Assembly: GCA_035525055.1 (NCBI GenBank)
Contig: DATLEZ010000065.1
Span: 1-21,502 of the forward strand
DNA: 21,502 nucleotides
Origin: DATEEG01 sp035525055
GTDB taxonomy: Bacteria > Actinomycetota > Acidimicrobiia > Spongiisociales > ZC4RG35
Reading direction: 5' to 3'
In this document: positions 1-6,918 of the stretch, one piece after another
How positions within the stretch are numbered: position 1 is the first letter of the stretch
Layout: each line of letters starts with the position of its first letter
Program-made: the position numbers and the translations under genes
Notes under the pieces: model-generated
Database searches by the model: none
The model's input: only the letters and a program-made list of their open reading frames with translations
What the model was told of the DNA's origin: nothing

Positions 1-154
1 GATCCTCGCCGTAGAGAAGCCGTACATCCTCCTCTTCGACACCGGCATCCTCGAGTTCTACCGGCAGGCGAACGTGAACTTCCCGTTCACCGACACCCTG
101 TCGGGTCTGCAGTTCCTTTCGGGAATGCAGGGAACCGTACAGGCAGCCCGTTGA
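1..154 (+). CDS. C-terminal end of an ABC-transporter solute-binding protein (partial)
   Basis: An open frame enters from the left edge (first whole codon at base 2) and ends at TGA 152-154, giving about 50 residues. The tail reads like the end of a family 5 (OppA/DppA type) extracytoplasmic binding protein: a hydrophobic PYILLFDTG strand, then NFPFTDTLSGLQ, as in the last lobe of such proteins. The gene lies directly upstream of dppBCDF in the same direction, where the cognate binding protein normally sits. That position carries most of the assignment, because the fragment is too short to be diagnostic alone. Start, signal peptide and ligand are outside the window, so the transported substrate cannot be inferred. 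Confidence 0.65.
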   Translation, partial: ILAVEKPYILLFDTGILEFYRQANVNFPFTDTLSGLQFLSGMQGTVQAAR

Positions 155-178
155 TCCTGAAGGATCACTGATATGCGA

Positions 179-209
179 GTTGGGGGACGGGGTTTGCCCG
201 TCCCCCAAC
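179..209 (+). promoter_or_regulatory. Intercistronic hairpin between binding-protein gene and dppB
   Basis: The arms 179-191 (GTTGGGGGACGGG) and 197-209 are perfectly complementary over 13 bp, with a five-base loop (192-196). No T-tract follows, so this is not a classic intrinsic terminator. Hairpins between a binding-protein gene and its permease genes are known to protect the upstream mRNA 3' end or attenuate readthrough, so that more binding protein than permease is made. That role is inferred here. Confidence 0.7.
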
Positions 210-273
210 CGTCATTCGGGCGTAAACTCAACCGATCGACCGTTAAGCCTCGGCCGTTAAGGAGCGAACTGCG

Positions 274-1431
274 ATGCTCAAGTATGTCGGCAAGCGCCTT
301 ATCCAGGGCCTTATTCTGTTGGCGCTTTTTCTCGCACTCCTGTACCTCTTACTGGAGGCCCAGCCCGGCGACATATCTCAGCAGCTGATTGCCAATCCTC
401 AACTACCACCAGAAGCTCAAACGATGCTCCGGGAGCGACTCGGCTTGGACGAACCATTGCTCACTCGGACCTTCACCTACGTCATCAATTTCTTCCAGGG
501 CGATCTCGGTTTGTCGTTTACCCAGTATCCGAACACGGTCGGCCAGCTGATCCTGGAACGACTTCCGCGCACCATAACTCTCTTCCTTACGGCGACTCTC
601 CTTTCCTACTACCTCGGATTCGGGCTTGGAAAGGTCATGGCGTGGAAGCGGGGCCGGTCCTTCGAGACCGCCCTGACCCTTGCGGGCGTCGCCGGATACA
701 CAGTCTTCTATCCGTGGTTCGCCATTTTGATGCTGTGGTTCTTCGGGTTTGCGCTGAACTGGTTCCCGCTCGGGAAGTTCATCGACGTCGCCGAGTGGAC
801 CGGTGCCCCTGTTACCGCCAATCAACTCTTTATACAGATTCTGGTCACGGGGACAATCGCGAGCCTTTTGGTTCTAGCGATTCACATAGGGTCACGGCGC
901 CTGCCGAGCGAAGATCTGGGTGGCAGGGTGCGTTCGATCGGTACCCCATTGATAATCGTCGCCTACCTCGCCTACTGGTGGTTCTCACCCAATCGAACCC
1001 TGGTCGGCGATCTCCTCCACCACACCGCCCTTCCGGTGATCACGCTCTCAATGGTGAACTTCGCCGGCGTGATGCTCCTCACACGATCGTCGATGCTCGA
1101 AACGTTGCGAGAGGATTACATCCTGACTGCCCGAGCCAAGGGTCTCACCGAACGGTCGATTCGTGACAACCACGCGGCCCGCAACGCCCTGCTTCCGGTT
1201 GTCACATCGCTGGTCCTCGCCCTTTCGTTCGTGATCGGTGGCGGGATTCTCACCGAGAGCATTTTCTCGTGGCCGGGTCTGGGTCAGATGCTCCTCAATG
1301 CGACCTTGCTTGAGGACATCCCACTGGCGACGGGCACGCTGGGAATCATCGGCATCTTGGCTCTAACCGGACACATCATCGCCGACATCGTCTACATGTA
1401 CCTCGACCCCCGCATCCGCACCGCCCAATAA
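274..1431 (+). CDS. dppB: Peptide/nickel-type ABC transporter permease, DppB family
   Basis: Inner-membrane permease of a DppB/OppB-type importer. The first membrane segment is at about residues 10-28, followed by an extracytoplasmic stretch that includes the family-typical GDLGLSF (76-82). The EAA coupling loop, which docks on an ATPase, lies at about 280-309 (DYILTARAKGL, then NALLPV). The C terminus YLDPRIR is also family-typical. At 385 residues it is longer than the usual 310-340; the excess is about 50 residues at 185-237 that look like two additional membrane helices. The ATG at 274 has a good Shine-Dalgarno (AAGGAG, 259-264). The stop codon overlaps the ribosome site of dppC, so the permeases are probably coupled. 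Family assignment is firm; substrate is unknown. Confidence 0.92.
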   Translation: MLKYVGKRLIQGLILLALFLALLYLLLEAQPGDISQQLIANPQLPPEAQTMLRERLGLDEPLLTRTFTYVINFFQGDLGLSFTQYPNTVGQLILERLPRTITLFLTATLLSYYLGFGLGKVMAWKRGRSFETALTLAGVAGYTVFYPWFAILMLWFFGFALNWFPLGKFIDVAEWTGAPVTANQLFIQILVTGTIASLLVLAIHIGSRRLPSEDLGGRVRSIGTPLIIVAYLAYWWFSPNRTLVGDLLHHTALPVITLSMVNFAGVMLLTRSSMLETLREDYILTARAKGLTERSIRDNHAARNALLPVVTSLVLALSFVIGGGILTESIFSWPGLGQMLLNATLLEDIPLATGTLGIIGILALTGHIIADIVYMYLDPRIRTAQ

Positions 1432-1441
1432 GGAGCAGGCA

Positions 1442-2578
1442 GTGGCAGACATCCTCACCGCTCCGCCGGTCCCATCAGATAGTGCGCCAGAGGCAGTTCT
1501 CAAGGAACCCCTGTGGAAGATCCGTCTCCGGCTGACCCGGCGCTCGGTCGCAGCGAACTGGCGGCTCTTTGTTGCCAACAAGATCGGCCTCATCGGGCTC
1601 GGCATGATTGGCGTGTTTGCTCTGATGGCCATCTCCCATCCGATCCTGATGTCAACCGTCTGGGATCCTGCGGTTTACAACCCGATCACCGGCTACCACG
1701 CGGTCAAGGTCGACAAATTGGTAGTCGAAGTTGTCAATGACCCGACCACCGAGGTCGATCTGTCCACGGCTCGGATCCAATCCAATCCCTTTATCGAAGT
1801 TGGAGACACCCTGTCGATTCCACAGCAGCCTGCGCCCCCGAGCCTCGGGGTGCGAGCCGGTACTAATCGAAACGGTGCGGAGGTCTCAGCCTCTCACATC
1901 CTCGGGACTGATCCTCTTGGCCGCGACATTCTCAGCCAGTTGTTGTATAGCACGCGGGCGGCCTTTTTCCTGGGGATGATCGCGGCTGTGGTGACCGTTT
2001 TCATTGCGACAGCGATTGGTTCGATCTCGGCCTACTTTGGCGGTTGGATTGATACGGTCCTGATGAGATTTGCCGACCTGATCCTGCTCGTTCCGCTGCT
2101 GCCGGTGTTGATCGTGGTATCGGGCCTCTTCAGCATAAGCCTTCCGCTCCTGGGACTTCTCATCGGACTCCTCGGCGGATTCGGGGGAACTGCGATCATC
2201 CTCAAGTCACAGGCGCTGCAGGTGTCGGTGAAACCGTTCATCGATGCCGCCCGTATCGCTGGGGGTGGCCACGCTCATCTGATCTTCCGACACATCGTGC
2301 CCAACGTGCTCCCGCTGTCGTTCCTGTACATGATGTTCACGGTCACGGAAGCAATTTCCCTCGAAGCGATCCTCTCCTTTCTCGGTCTCCTGTCGATCCC
2401 CATGAGCTGGGGGATCATGATCAACGTGGCCCAAACTCAGGGCTATTTCCTGTCCGGGACCGACTACTGGTGGCTTCTGATACCCGCCGGCCTGGCAGTG
2501 AGCCTGCTATGCGCATCTTTCTTCCTGGTTGGTCGGGCGATGGACGAAGTCGTCAACCCCAGGTTGCGTCAGCGATAG
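1442..2578 (+). CDS. dppC: Peptide/nickel-type ABC transporter permease, DppC family
   Basis: Second permease of the importer, expected to pair with DppB. It has a cytoplasmic N terminus, a first membrane helix at about 48-66, then the family signature HILGTDPLGRDILSQLLY at 152-169. The EAA loop is at about 265-291 (PFIDAARIAGG, then HIVPNVLP), and the end VVNPRLR is typical. The extracytoplasmic segment between helix 1 and the GTDPLGRD motif is long (about 72-151) compared with common DppC proteins. The GTG start at 1442 is chosen because AAGGAG at 1430-1435, which overlaps the dppB stop, sits six bases upstream. Confidence 0.92.
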   Translation: MADILTAPPVPSDSAPEAVLKEPLWKIRLRLTRRSVAANWRLFVANKIGLIGLGMIGVFALMAISHPILMSTVWDPAVYNPITGYHAVKVDKLVVEVVNDPTTEVDLSTARIQSNPFIEVGDTLSIPQQPAPPSLGVRAGTNRNGAEVSASHILGTDPLGRDILSQLLYSTRAAFFLGMIAAVVTVFIATAIGSISAYFGGWIDTVLMRFADLILLVPLLPVLIVVSGLFSISLPLLGLLIGLLGGFGGTAIILKSQALQVSVKPFIDAARIAGGGHAHLIFRHIVPNVLPLSFLYMMFTVTEAISLEAILSFLGLLSIPMSWGIMINVAQTQGYFLSGTDYWWLLIPAGLAVSLLCASFFLVGRAMDEVVNPRLRQR

Positions 2579-2622
2579 GCAGCGAGTATTTCGGGATCAG
2601 GGTGGGAAGGGATTAATAAACA

Positions 2623-3627
2623 GTGACTCAAAACGGACGACCGCTTCTCGAAGTCGATGGCTTGGTCATGCGCTATCAGACGAAGAAGGGCGAGGTTTCG
2701 GCAATCGAGAACGTCAGCTTCACTCTGCACCAGGGCGAGTCACTAGGGTTGGTAGGGGAGTCGGGCTGCGGGAAGACATCGATTGCGATGTCCCTGATGG
2801 GCCTGGCGGCAGATAACGCTCGCTACCACGCAGGCGAGATACGACTGAACGGCGAGAACCTTTTGGCCCTGGATGAGAACGCCATGCGGAAACGCAGATG
2901 GAAGTCGATCTCGATGGTGTTCCAAGGGGCAATGAATTCGTGGAACCCCGTCTACAAGGTTGGGGACCAGATCAGGGAGGCGATCGATCTCCATTTCAAT
3001 CCTCGTCTCAGCGAGGCAGCCTCGAAGGACCGGATGGTCCGCCTGTTTGAGATGGTGGGGCTCAACCCGTCAATGCTCGCTCGCTACCCCCATGAGTTCT
3101 CTGGCGGGATGAGACAGCGGGCGGTGATCGCTATGGCGCTCTCCTGCGACCCCAAGCTGATCATCGCCGACGAGCCGACGACGGCGTTGGACGTCATCGT
3201 CCAGGACCAGATCCTCAAGGAGTTGAAGAAGATCCAGGATCAGCTCGGGATGTCGTTGATCTACATCTCTCACGACATCGCCGTCATTGCCGAGGTCACC
3301 GACACCATCGGGGTGATGTATGCCGGCAAGCTCGTCGAATACGGTTCAACCCTCGAAGTGTTTCAGCGCCCTCGTCACCCCTACGCCTATCTCCTGCTCA
3401 GTTCGACCCCTTCGATCACGGGGCCCCGACGCAAGCTGGCTCCGCTCGAGGGAGAGCCTCCCAACCTGCTTGATCCCCCGACGGGATGCCGGTTCCATCC
3501 TCGCTGTCCCTTCGCAAGCGAGAAGTGTGCCGTCGACGAACCACCACTCGAGGACCTCGGTGGGGGCCACAAGGTGGCTTGCTGGCACTGGGACAGGGTG
3601 CCGGTGACGATCGGGGCATCAGCATGA
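2623..3627 (+). CDS. dppD: Peptide ABC transporter ATP-binding protein, DppD/OppD family
   Basis: Cytoplasmic ATPase that powers the importer. Visible motifs are Walker A GESGCGKTS (45-53), Q-loop VFQGAMNSWNP (99-109), signature FSGGMRQR (159-166), Walker B LIIADEP (179-185) and switch His217. The C-terminal oligopeptide-transporter extension carries cysteines 289, 295, 302 and 320, a pattern known in OppD/DppD proteins and reported to bind a [4Fe-4S] cluster in mycobacterial homologues. At 334 residues the length is normal. The start is GTG at 2623 with a modest AAGGGA (2607-2612). The stop overlaps the dppF start as ATGA, which points to coupled translation of the two ATPases. Confidence 0.95.
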   Translation: MTQNGRPLLEVDGLVMRYQTKKGEVSAIENVSFTLHQGESLGLVGESGCGKTSIAMSLMGLAADNARYHAGEIRLNGENLLALDENAMRKRRWKSISMVFQGAMNSWNPVYKVGDQIREAIDLHFNPRLSEAASKDRMVRLFEMVGLNPSMLARYPHEFSGGMRQRAVIAMALSCDPKLIIADEPTTALDVIVQDQILKELKKIQDQLGMSLIYISHDIAVIAEVTDTIGVMYAGKLVEYGSTLEVFQRPRHPYAYLLLSSTPSITGPRRKLAPLEGEPPNLLDPPTGCRFHPRCPFASEKCAVDEPPLEDLGGGHKVACWHWDRVPVTIGASA

Positions 3628-4625
3628 GTCAGCCGCTTCTAAAGGTAGACAGCCTCAGCAAACTCTTTCCCGTGAACCGCGGGCTGTTTCGCAAGCCCGT
3701 CGATTTTGTCCATGCTGTCGATGGGGTCAGCTTCGAGATCGGTGCTGGTGAGTCGCTGGGCCTGGTGGGCGAGTCTGGTTGCGGCAAATCGACCACCGGT
3801 CGGATGCTGACCAGGCTCATGGAGGCAACCGGCGGGCAGATTCTGCTGGCCGACAACGGCTCGCTGGTTGACGTCGCCCACATCAACCGGGAGGGCATGC
3901 GCACCTTCCGGCGGCGGGTGCAAATGATCTTTCAGGATCCTTACGAGTCGATGAACCCACGCCGGACCATCTATGACACCGTGGCAGAGCCGTTGACTGT
4001 CCAGAAACTCGGCACCGTCACCGAACGGGAAGTCAAGGTCGCAGCCTTGCTCAAGCTGGTCGGGCTCTCCCCGCCCGAGACGTTCATGTTCCGCTACCCC
4101 CATGAGCTGTCCGGAGGCCAGCGACAGCGGGTGGCGATCGCCCGGGCCCTTGTGATCGACCCCTCGTTTGTGGTGGCCGACGAGCCCACTTCGATGCTGG
4201 ACGTCAGCATCCGCATCTCGATCATGGATCTGATGCTCAACCTGGGGAGCGAATTCGGCGTTTCCTACCTTTACATCACCCACGACCTGGCCGTAGCCCG
4301 GTACATGTGCGATCGGATCGCCGTCATGTACCTCGGCAAGATTGTGGAGATCGCCGACTCAGAGGAGCTTCTGGCGAATCCGCTCCATCCCTACACCAAG
4401 GCGCTTCTCTCAGCAGTTCCCGTTCCAGACCCTTCGATCAAGCGGGCACCTGTCGAAATCAAGGGGGGCATCGGCAAGGCCATCAACCCCCCGCCCCTAT
4501 GTCGTTTCGTAGAGCGATGCCCGATGGCCACCGATATCTGTCATCAGTTTGATCACCCGCCTTTGGAAGACAAGGGCAATGGCCACTACGTGGCGTGCCA
4601 CCTGGTTGATGTAGGTGCTGCGTAG
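3624..4625 (+). CDS. dppF: Peptide ABC transporter ATP-binding protein, DppF/OppF family
   Basis: Second ATPase of the importer, 333 residues. It shows Walker A GESGCGKST (49-57), the family-typical IFQDPYESMNPR (102-113), signature LSGGQRQR (162-169), Walker B FVVADEP (182-188) and His220. The C-terminal extension has cysteines 293, 299, 306 and 325, matching the four-cysteine arrangement of the DppD partner. The frame is open upstream to 3486, but that stretch lies inside dppD. ATG 3624, in the ATGA overlap with the dppD stop, begins the conserved N terminus (PLLKVDSLSKLFPV). It is the last gene of the importer unit, and I see no clear intrinsic terminator after it. Confidence 0.95.
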   Translation: MSQPLLKVDSLSKLFPVNRGLFRKPVDFVHAVDGVSFEIGAGESLGLVGESGCGKSTTGRMLTRLMEATGGQILLADNGSLVDVAHINREGMRTFRRRVQMIFQDPYESMNPRRTIYDTVAEPLTVQKLGTVTEREVKVAALLKLVGLSPPETFMFRYPHELSGGQRQRVAIARALVIDPSFVVADEPTSMLDVSIRISIMDLMLNLGSEFGVSYLYITHDLAVARYMCDRIAVMYLGKIVEIADSEELLANPLHPYTKALLSAVPVPDPSIKRAPVEIKGGIGKAINPPPLCRFVERCPMATDICHQFDHPPLEDKGNGHYVACHLVDVGAA

Positions 4626-4629
4626 CAGG

Positions 4630-4700
4630 GGAGTTGTGGGTGGTGAGTCATGAGTGGTGAGTCGGAAACCCACCACCCACCACCCATTACCCACAACTCC
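4630..4700. repeat. Imperfect long hairpin of GGTGAGT/ACCCACC words over the pgsA start
   Basis: The outer arms 4630-4641 (GGAGTTGTGGGT) and 4689-4700 pair perfectly over 12 bp. Inside them, G/T-rich words (GGTGAGT at 4642-4648 and 4656-4662, with GAGTCATGAG between) face C/A-rich words (CCCACCA at 4669-4675 and 4676-4682). The whole folds as one long imperfect stem with a small loop at about 4663-4667. The composition is unlike the coding DNA around it and looks like a mobile or expanding intergenic word repeat. It covers the only usable pgsA start codon, so it may affect translation of that gene. Confidence 0.7.
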
Positions 4701-5285
4701 TGGCTCACCGTTCCCAATCTTGTCTCCGGCCTTCGAGTCTTGGCCGTGCCGTATTTTTGGTACGTCCTACTCGGGCAGGACCGTGTCGGGGTGGCGGCGG
4801 CGCTCATATTCGTGATCGGTTCGACCGATTGGATCGACGGCTATTTAGCCCGTCGCCTCAACCAGATCTCTGAGTTCGGCAAGTTTCTCGACCCCCTGGC
4901 CGACCGGCTGATGATCGCCTCCGCCTTGGTGGCCGGACTGTTGGCCGGGGTCCTACCAGGGGTGATCGGCTGGCCCTTGCTGGTTCGTGAGGTGCTGGTC
5001 GGTATCGGGACCCTGATCCTGGCTGGAAAGGGGCTGGGGACGCTCGAAGTTCGCTGGCTCGGCAAGGCAGCGACGTTCGCCCTTTACGGTGCGATTCCGT
5101 CGTTTTACCTCGTCTCGGCCGGGATCGTGCCGTGGCTTTTCGGTCCGCCGGCCTGGATCGCGGGCGGCGTCGGGCTGATCTTGTACTGGTATGTCGGGTG
5201 GCAGTACATCGGTGACATCTGGGGCAAGTTACGCTCGGTAGAGTCCCCTCCCGGCACCCCGCCGGCGAGTCCGAAGGAAGGCTGA
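4650..5285 (+). CDS. pgsA: CDP-alcohol phosphatidyltransferase, PgsA family
   Basis: Membrane enzyme of phospholipid synthesis, most likely CDP-diacylglycerol-glycerol-3-phosphate 3-phosphatidyltransferase. The complete family motif D-x2-DG-x2-AR-x8-G-x3-D-x3-D is at residues 60-85 (D60, D63, G64, A67, R68, G77, D81, D85), with several hydrophobic helices around it. The family-typical start of the protein is near residue 18 (WLTVPNLVSGLRV). The first 17 residues (SETHHPPPITH and so on) are read from the repeat hairpin and look like added sequence. TGA at 4644 blocks any earlier start, so ATG 4650 is the only ordinary choice. It overlaps gcvH by one base. M. tuberculosis pgsA2 (Rv1822) lies near gcvH too, although not adjacent to it. 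Substrate (glycerol-phosphate or inositol-phosphate) cannot be settled from sequence alone. Confidence 0.88.
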   Translation: MSGESETHHPPPITHNSWLTVPNLVSGLRVLAVPYFWYVLLGQDRVGVAAALIFVIGSTDWIDGYLARRLNQISEFGKFLDPLADRLMIASALVAGLLAGVLPGVIGWPLLVREVLVGIGTLILAGKGLGTLEVRWLGKAATFALYGAIPSFYLVSAGIVPWLFGPPAWIAGGVGLILYWYVGWQYIGDIWGKLRSVESPPGTPPASPKEG

Positions 5286-5665
5286 TGCTGATTCCCGACA
5301 ACCTGAAATACACATCCGAACACGAGTGGGTCGAGTTGTTGGGGGAGAATCGGATCCGGGTCGGGATCACGGACTACGCCCAGGATGCCCTCGGTGATGT
5401 CGTATTCGTCCAACTCCCGAAGCTCGACAGCCAACTGACAAACCATGCCCTCATGGCGGAAGTGGAATCCACCAAGTCGGTGGCAGAGGTATATGCGCCC
5501 GCCCCCGGAACCGTGTCGGAGGTGAATCAGGAACTCTCGACTCGTCCCGAACTCATCAACCACGAGCCTTACGGTGCCGGTTGGTTTTGCGTGTTGACCG
5601 TGGAGGATGGCGCTGCACTCGATGGCTTGCTGGACCCCGAGGCCTATCGGTCGCTCACGGAGTGA
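5285..5665 (+). CDS. gcvH: Glycine cleavage system H protein
   Basis: Lipoyl carrier of the glycine cleavage complex; it shuttles the aminomethyl group from P-protein to T-protein. At 126 residues it is a normal GcvH. It begins with the typical IPDNLKYTSEHEWV, and the lipoylation site is Lys64 in the strand AEVESTKSVAEVYAP. ALGDVVFVQLP (35-45) and PYGAGWFCVL (95-104) are also family-typical. ATG 5285 overlaps the pgsA stop (TGATG), with AAGGAAG at 5274-5280 as ribosome site. Its partner gcvT lies 4.6 kb downstream in the same direction; genes for a normal P-protein and for the L-protein are not in the window. Confidence 0.96.
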   Translation: MLIPDNLKYTSEHEWVELLGENRIRVGITDYAQDALGDVVFVQLPKLDSQLTNHALMAEVESTKSVAEVYAPAPGTVSEVNQELSTRPELINHEPYGAGWFCVLTVEDGAALDGLLDPEAYRSLTE

Positions 5666-5717
5666 GCTGAGTAACCCAGTAGGCAGCCAGATCCTGCGGC
5701 CCGTCTGCGCTCCTCTT

Positions 5718-5754
5718 GCTTCTGCCCAATGCTTACTGCTTACTTCTTACTTCG
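5718..5754. repeat. Short tandem GCTTACT word repeat
   Basis: Three consecutive 7-base units are present: GCTTACT (5731-5737), GCTTACT (5738-5744) and TCTTACT (5745-5751), preceded by the related GCTTCTG (5718-5724). The pyrimidine-rich island fills most of the gap between gcvH and the FHA gene and is unlike the flanking coding sequence. Similar low-complexity spacer words are familiar from other bacterial genomes; function is unknown. Confidence 0.65.
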
Positions 5755-5780
5755 ACAGTCTTTCGGTCCCAGGCAGCATC

Positions 5781-5786
5781 TACCAT
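5781..5786 (+). promoter_or_regulatory. Candidate -10 box for a leaderless FHA transcript
   Basis: TACCAT matches the actinobacterial TANNNT -10 pattern and ends six bases before the FHA start codon at 5793. There is no purine-rich ribosome site in front of that start. Together these suggest transcription beginning at or next to the start codon. No convincing -35 hexamer is seen. Confidence 0.4.
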
Positions 5787-5792
5787 TGGCTC

Positions 5793-6248
5793 ATGCAGTG
5801 TCCCCGGTGCGATACCGTGGTCGCGGCGGAGGCCGCTACCTGTCCCTCTTGTGGGTTTGTGCTCGATACCGAGCCAACAGTCGCTTATGTCGAGCTGCCG
5901 GACCCCGAGCATCCACTGTCACCAGAGGAGGCCGCCGCGGTGGATGGGATTACGGGCTGGGCCCTCGTCGTCGAGAAAGGGCCTCGGGCAGGGCTGACGT
6001 TCATGCTCGGCCCCGGGGAGATCGCCGTGGGACGCCACCCCGATTCCGACATCGTTCTCGACGACGTAACAGTGTCACGTCAACATTGCCGCTTCGACAC
6101 CCAACATGAAACACTGCAAGTGGAGGACCTGGGTTCGACCAACGGAACCTACGTCAACGATGCCCGGGTTGATACCGCCACTCTTAATCCTGGCGACGAG
6201 GTGATGATCGGCCGCTTCCAGTTCCTCGTGGCCCGGGGCGATGGTTGA
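5793..6248 (+). CDS. garA: GarA-like FHA-domain protein with an N-terminal zinc ribbon
   Basis: Predicted cytoplasmic phosphothreonine-binding regulator, 151 residues. The FHA domain at about 55-147 is very close to mycobacterial GarA: GRHPDSDIVLDDVTVSRQH (80-98), STNGTYVN (115-122) and GDEVMIGRF (134-142). Arg81, Ser95 and Asn117 are the expected phosphopeptide contacts. GarA has a phosphorylated ETTS tail; here the N terminus is a CxxC-x10-CxxC zinc ribbon (C3, C6, C17, C20) followed by DTEPTVAY, in which Thr29 has an aromatic residue at +3 as in GarA. The frame is open back to 5607, but ATG 5793 gives the zinc ribbon its start and has a -10-like box at the right distance. The gene overlaps the next one by 8 bases. 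In mycobacteria GarA controls 2-oxoglutarate and glutamate flux; whether that holds here is inference. Confidence 0.88.
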   Translation: MQCPRCDTVVAAEAATCPSCGFVLDTEPTVAYVELPDPEHPLSPEEAAAVDGITGWALVVEKGPRAGLTFMLGPGEIAVGRHPDSDIVLDDVTVSRQHCRFDTQHETLQVEDLGSTNGTYVNDARVDTATLNPGDEVMIGRFQFLVARGDG

Positions 6249-6918
6249 AGAACCGCTTTCCATCGGCGACGTCATCAACCTCCTGCGTGACGACTTCCCC
6301 GACGTTTCTGTTTCGAAGATTCGTTTCCTCGAGGCTCAGGGGCTCATAAGCCCGGCGCGATCGACTGCGGGCTATCGCCAGTTCGGGCCCGTTGAGATCA
6401 AACGCCTTCAATACATCCTCGGTCTGCAGCGGGATCATTTCCTGCCTCTCAAGGTGATCAAGTCGAAACTCACACTTTGGGAGCGGGGCGAAGATCAGGG
6501 GTTCGGCCATGGCGAGCCGCCCGCGATCGACCCTGAGAGGGAGCCGCTGACCAGACACGACCTGGTGCGCCGCAGCGGCCTCTCTTCATTGGAGCTCGAG
6601 GCCCTGGTCGCCCACGGTCTCATTACCGCTGTGGAAAACACCTCCGGCGAGCTCTACCCGGGCTGGGCCCTCCCGGTAGGGATCGAAGCCAGACAATTGC
6701 TGGAGCTGGGTTTCGAGCCACGCCACCTGCGTCAGGTGCGGTTGGCCGTCGAAAGGGAAGCCGACATGCTCGGTCAGTTGCTGGGGCCACCGTTGGGGTC
6801 GGCCCAGAACGAAGTTCGGTCTCGGGCGCAACAGTCCCTGGAGGACGGCACCGAGGCGGTTGCCTCGCTCCACCGGATTCTGTTGGGCGCCCGGCTTGGT
6901 GAGATGCTCGCCGAATGA
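6241..6918 (+). CDS. MerR-family transcriptional regulator, Rv1828 type
   Basis: A 225-residue DNA-binding protein. The N-terminal MerR winged-helix (about 5-75) has IGDVINLLRDDFPDVSVSKI, then RFLEAQGLISPARSTAGYRQF, which is the usual MerR recognition segment. A second helix-turn-helix-like stretch (LTRHDLVRRSGLSSLELEALVAHGL, about 100-125) and a helical C terminus follow, as in the Rv1828 group from the same gene order. It starts at ATG 6241, 8 bases inside the FHA gene, and ends in an ATGA overlap with the carboxypeptidase gene, so it sits in the middle of a tightly coupled unit. Effector and target sites are not evident. Confidence 0.88.
   Translation: MVEEPLSIGDVINLLRDDFPDVSVSKIRFLEAQGLISPARSTAGYRQFGPVEIKRLQYILGLQRDHFLPLKVIKSKLTLWERGEDQGFGHGEPPAIDPEREPLTRHDLVRRSGLSSLELEALVAHGLITAVENTSGELYPGWALPVGIEARQLLELGFEPRHLRQVRLAVEREADMLGQLLGPPLGSAQNEVRSRAQQSLEDGTEAVASLHRILLGARLGEMLAE

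Noticed and set aside
3486..3623. N-terminal extension of dppF by 46 codons
   Set aside because: It overlaps the conserved C-terminal cysteine region of dppD; ATG 3624 in the ATGA junction begins the conserved protein.
3639..4283. 214-codon minus-strand frame opposite dppF
   Set aside because: It lies within a gene with complete ABC ATPase motifs, and its translation is a complementary-strand artefact.
5155..5290. Possible glycine riboswitch ahead of gcvH or gcvT
   Set aside because: Both genes start inside or at the end of the preceding gene, leaving no leader space for an aptamer.
5607..5792. N-terminal extension of the FHA protein by 62 codons
   Set aside because: It would read through the end of gcvH and the GCTTACT repeat; the zinc ribbon begins exactly at ATG 5793.
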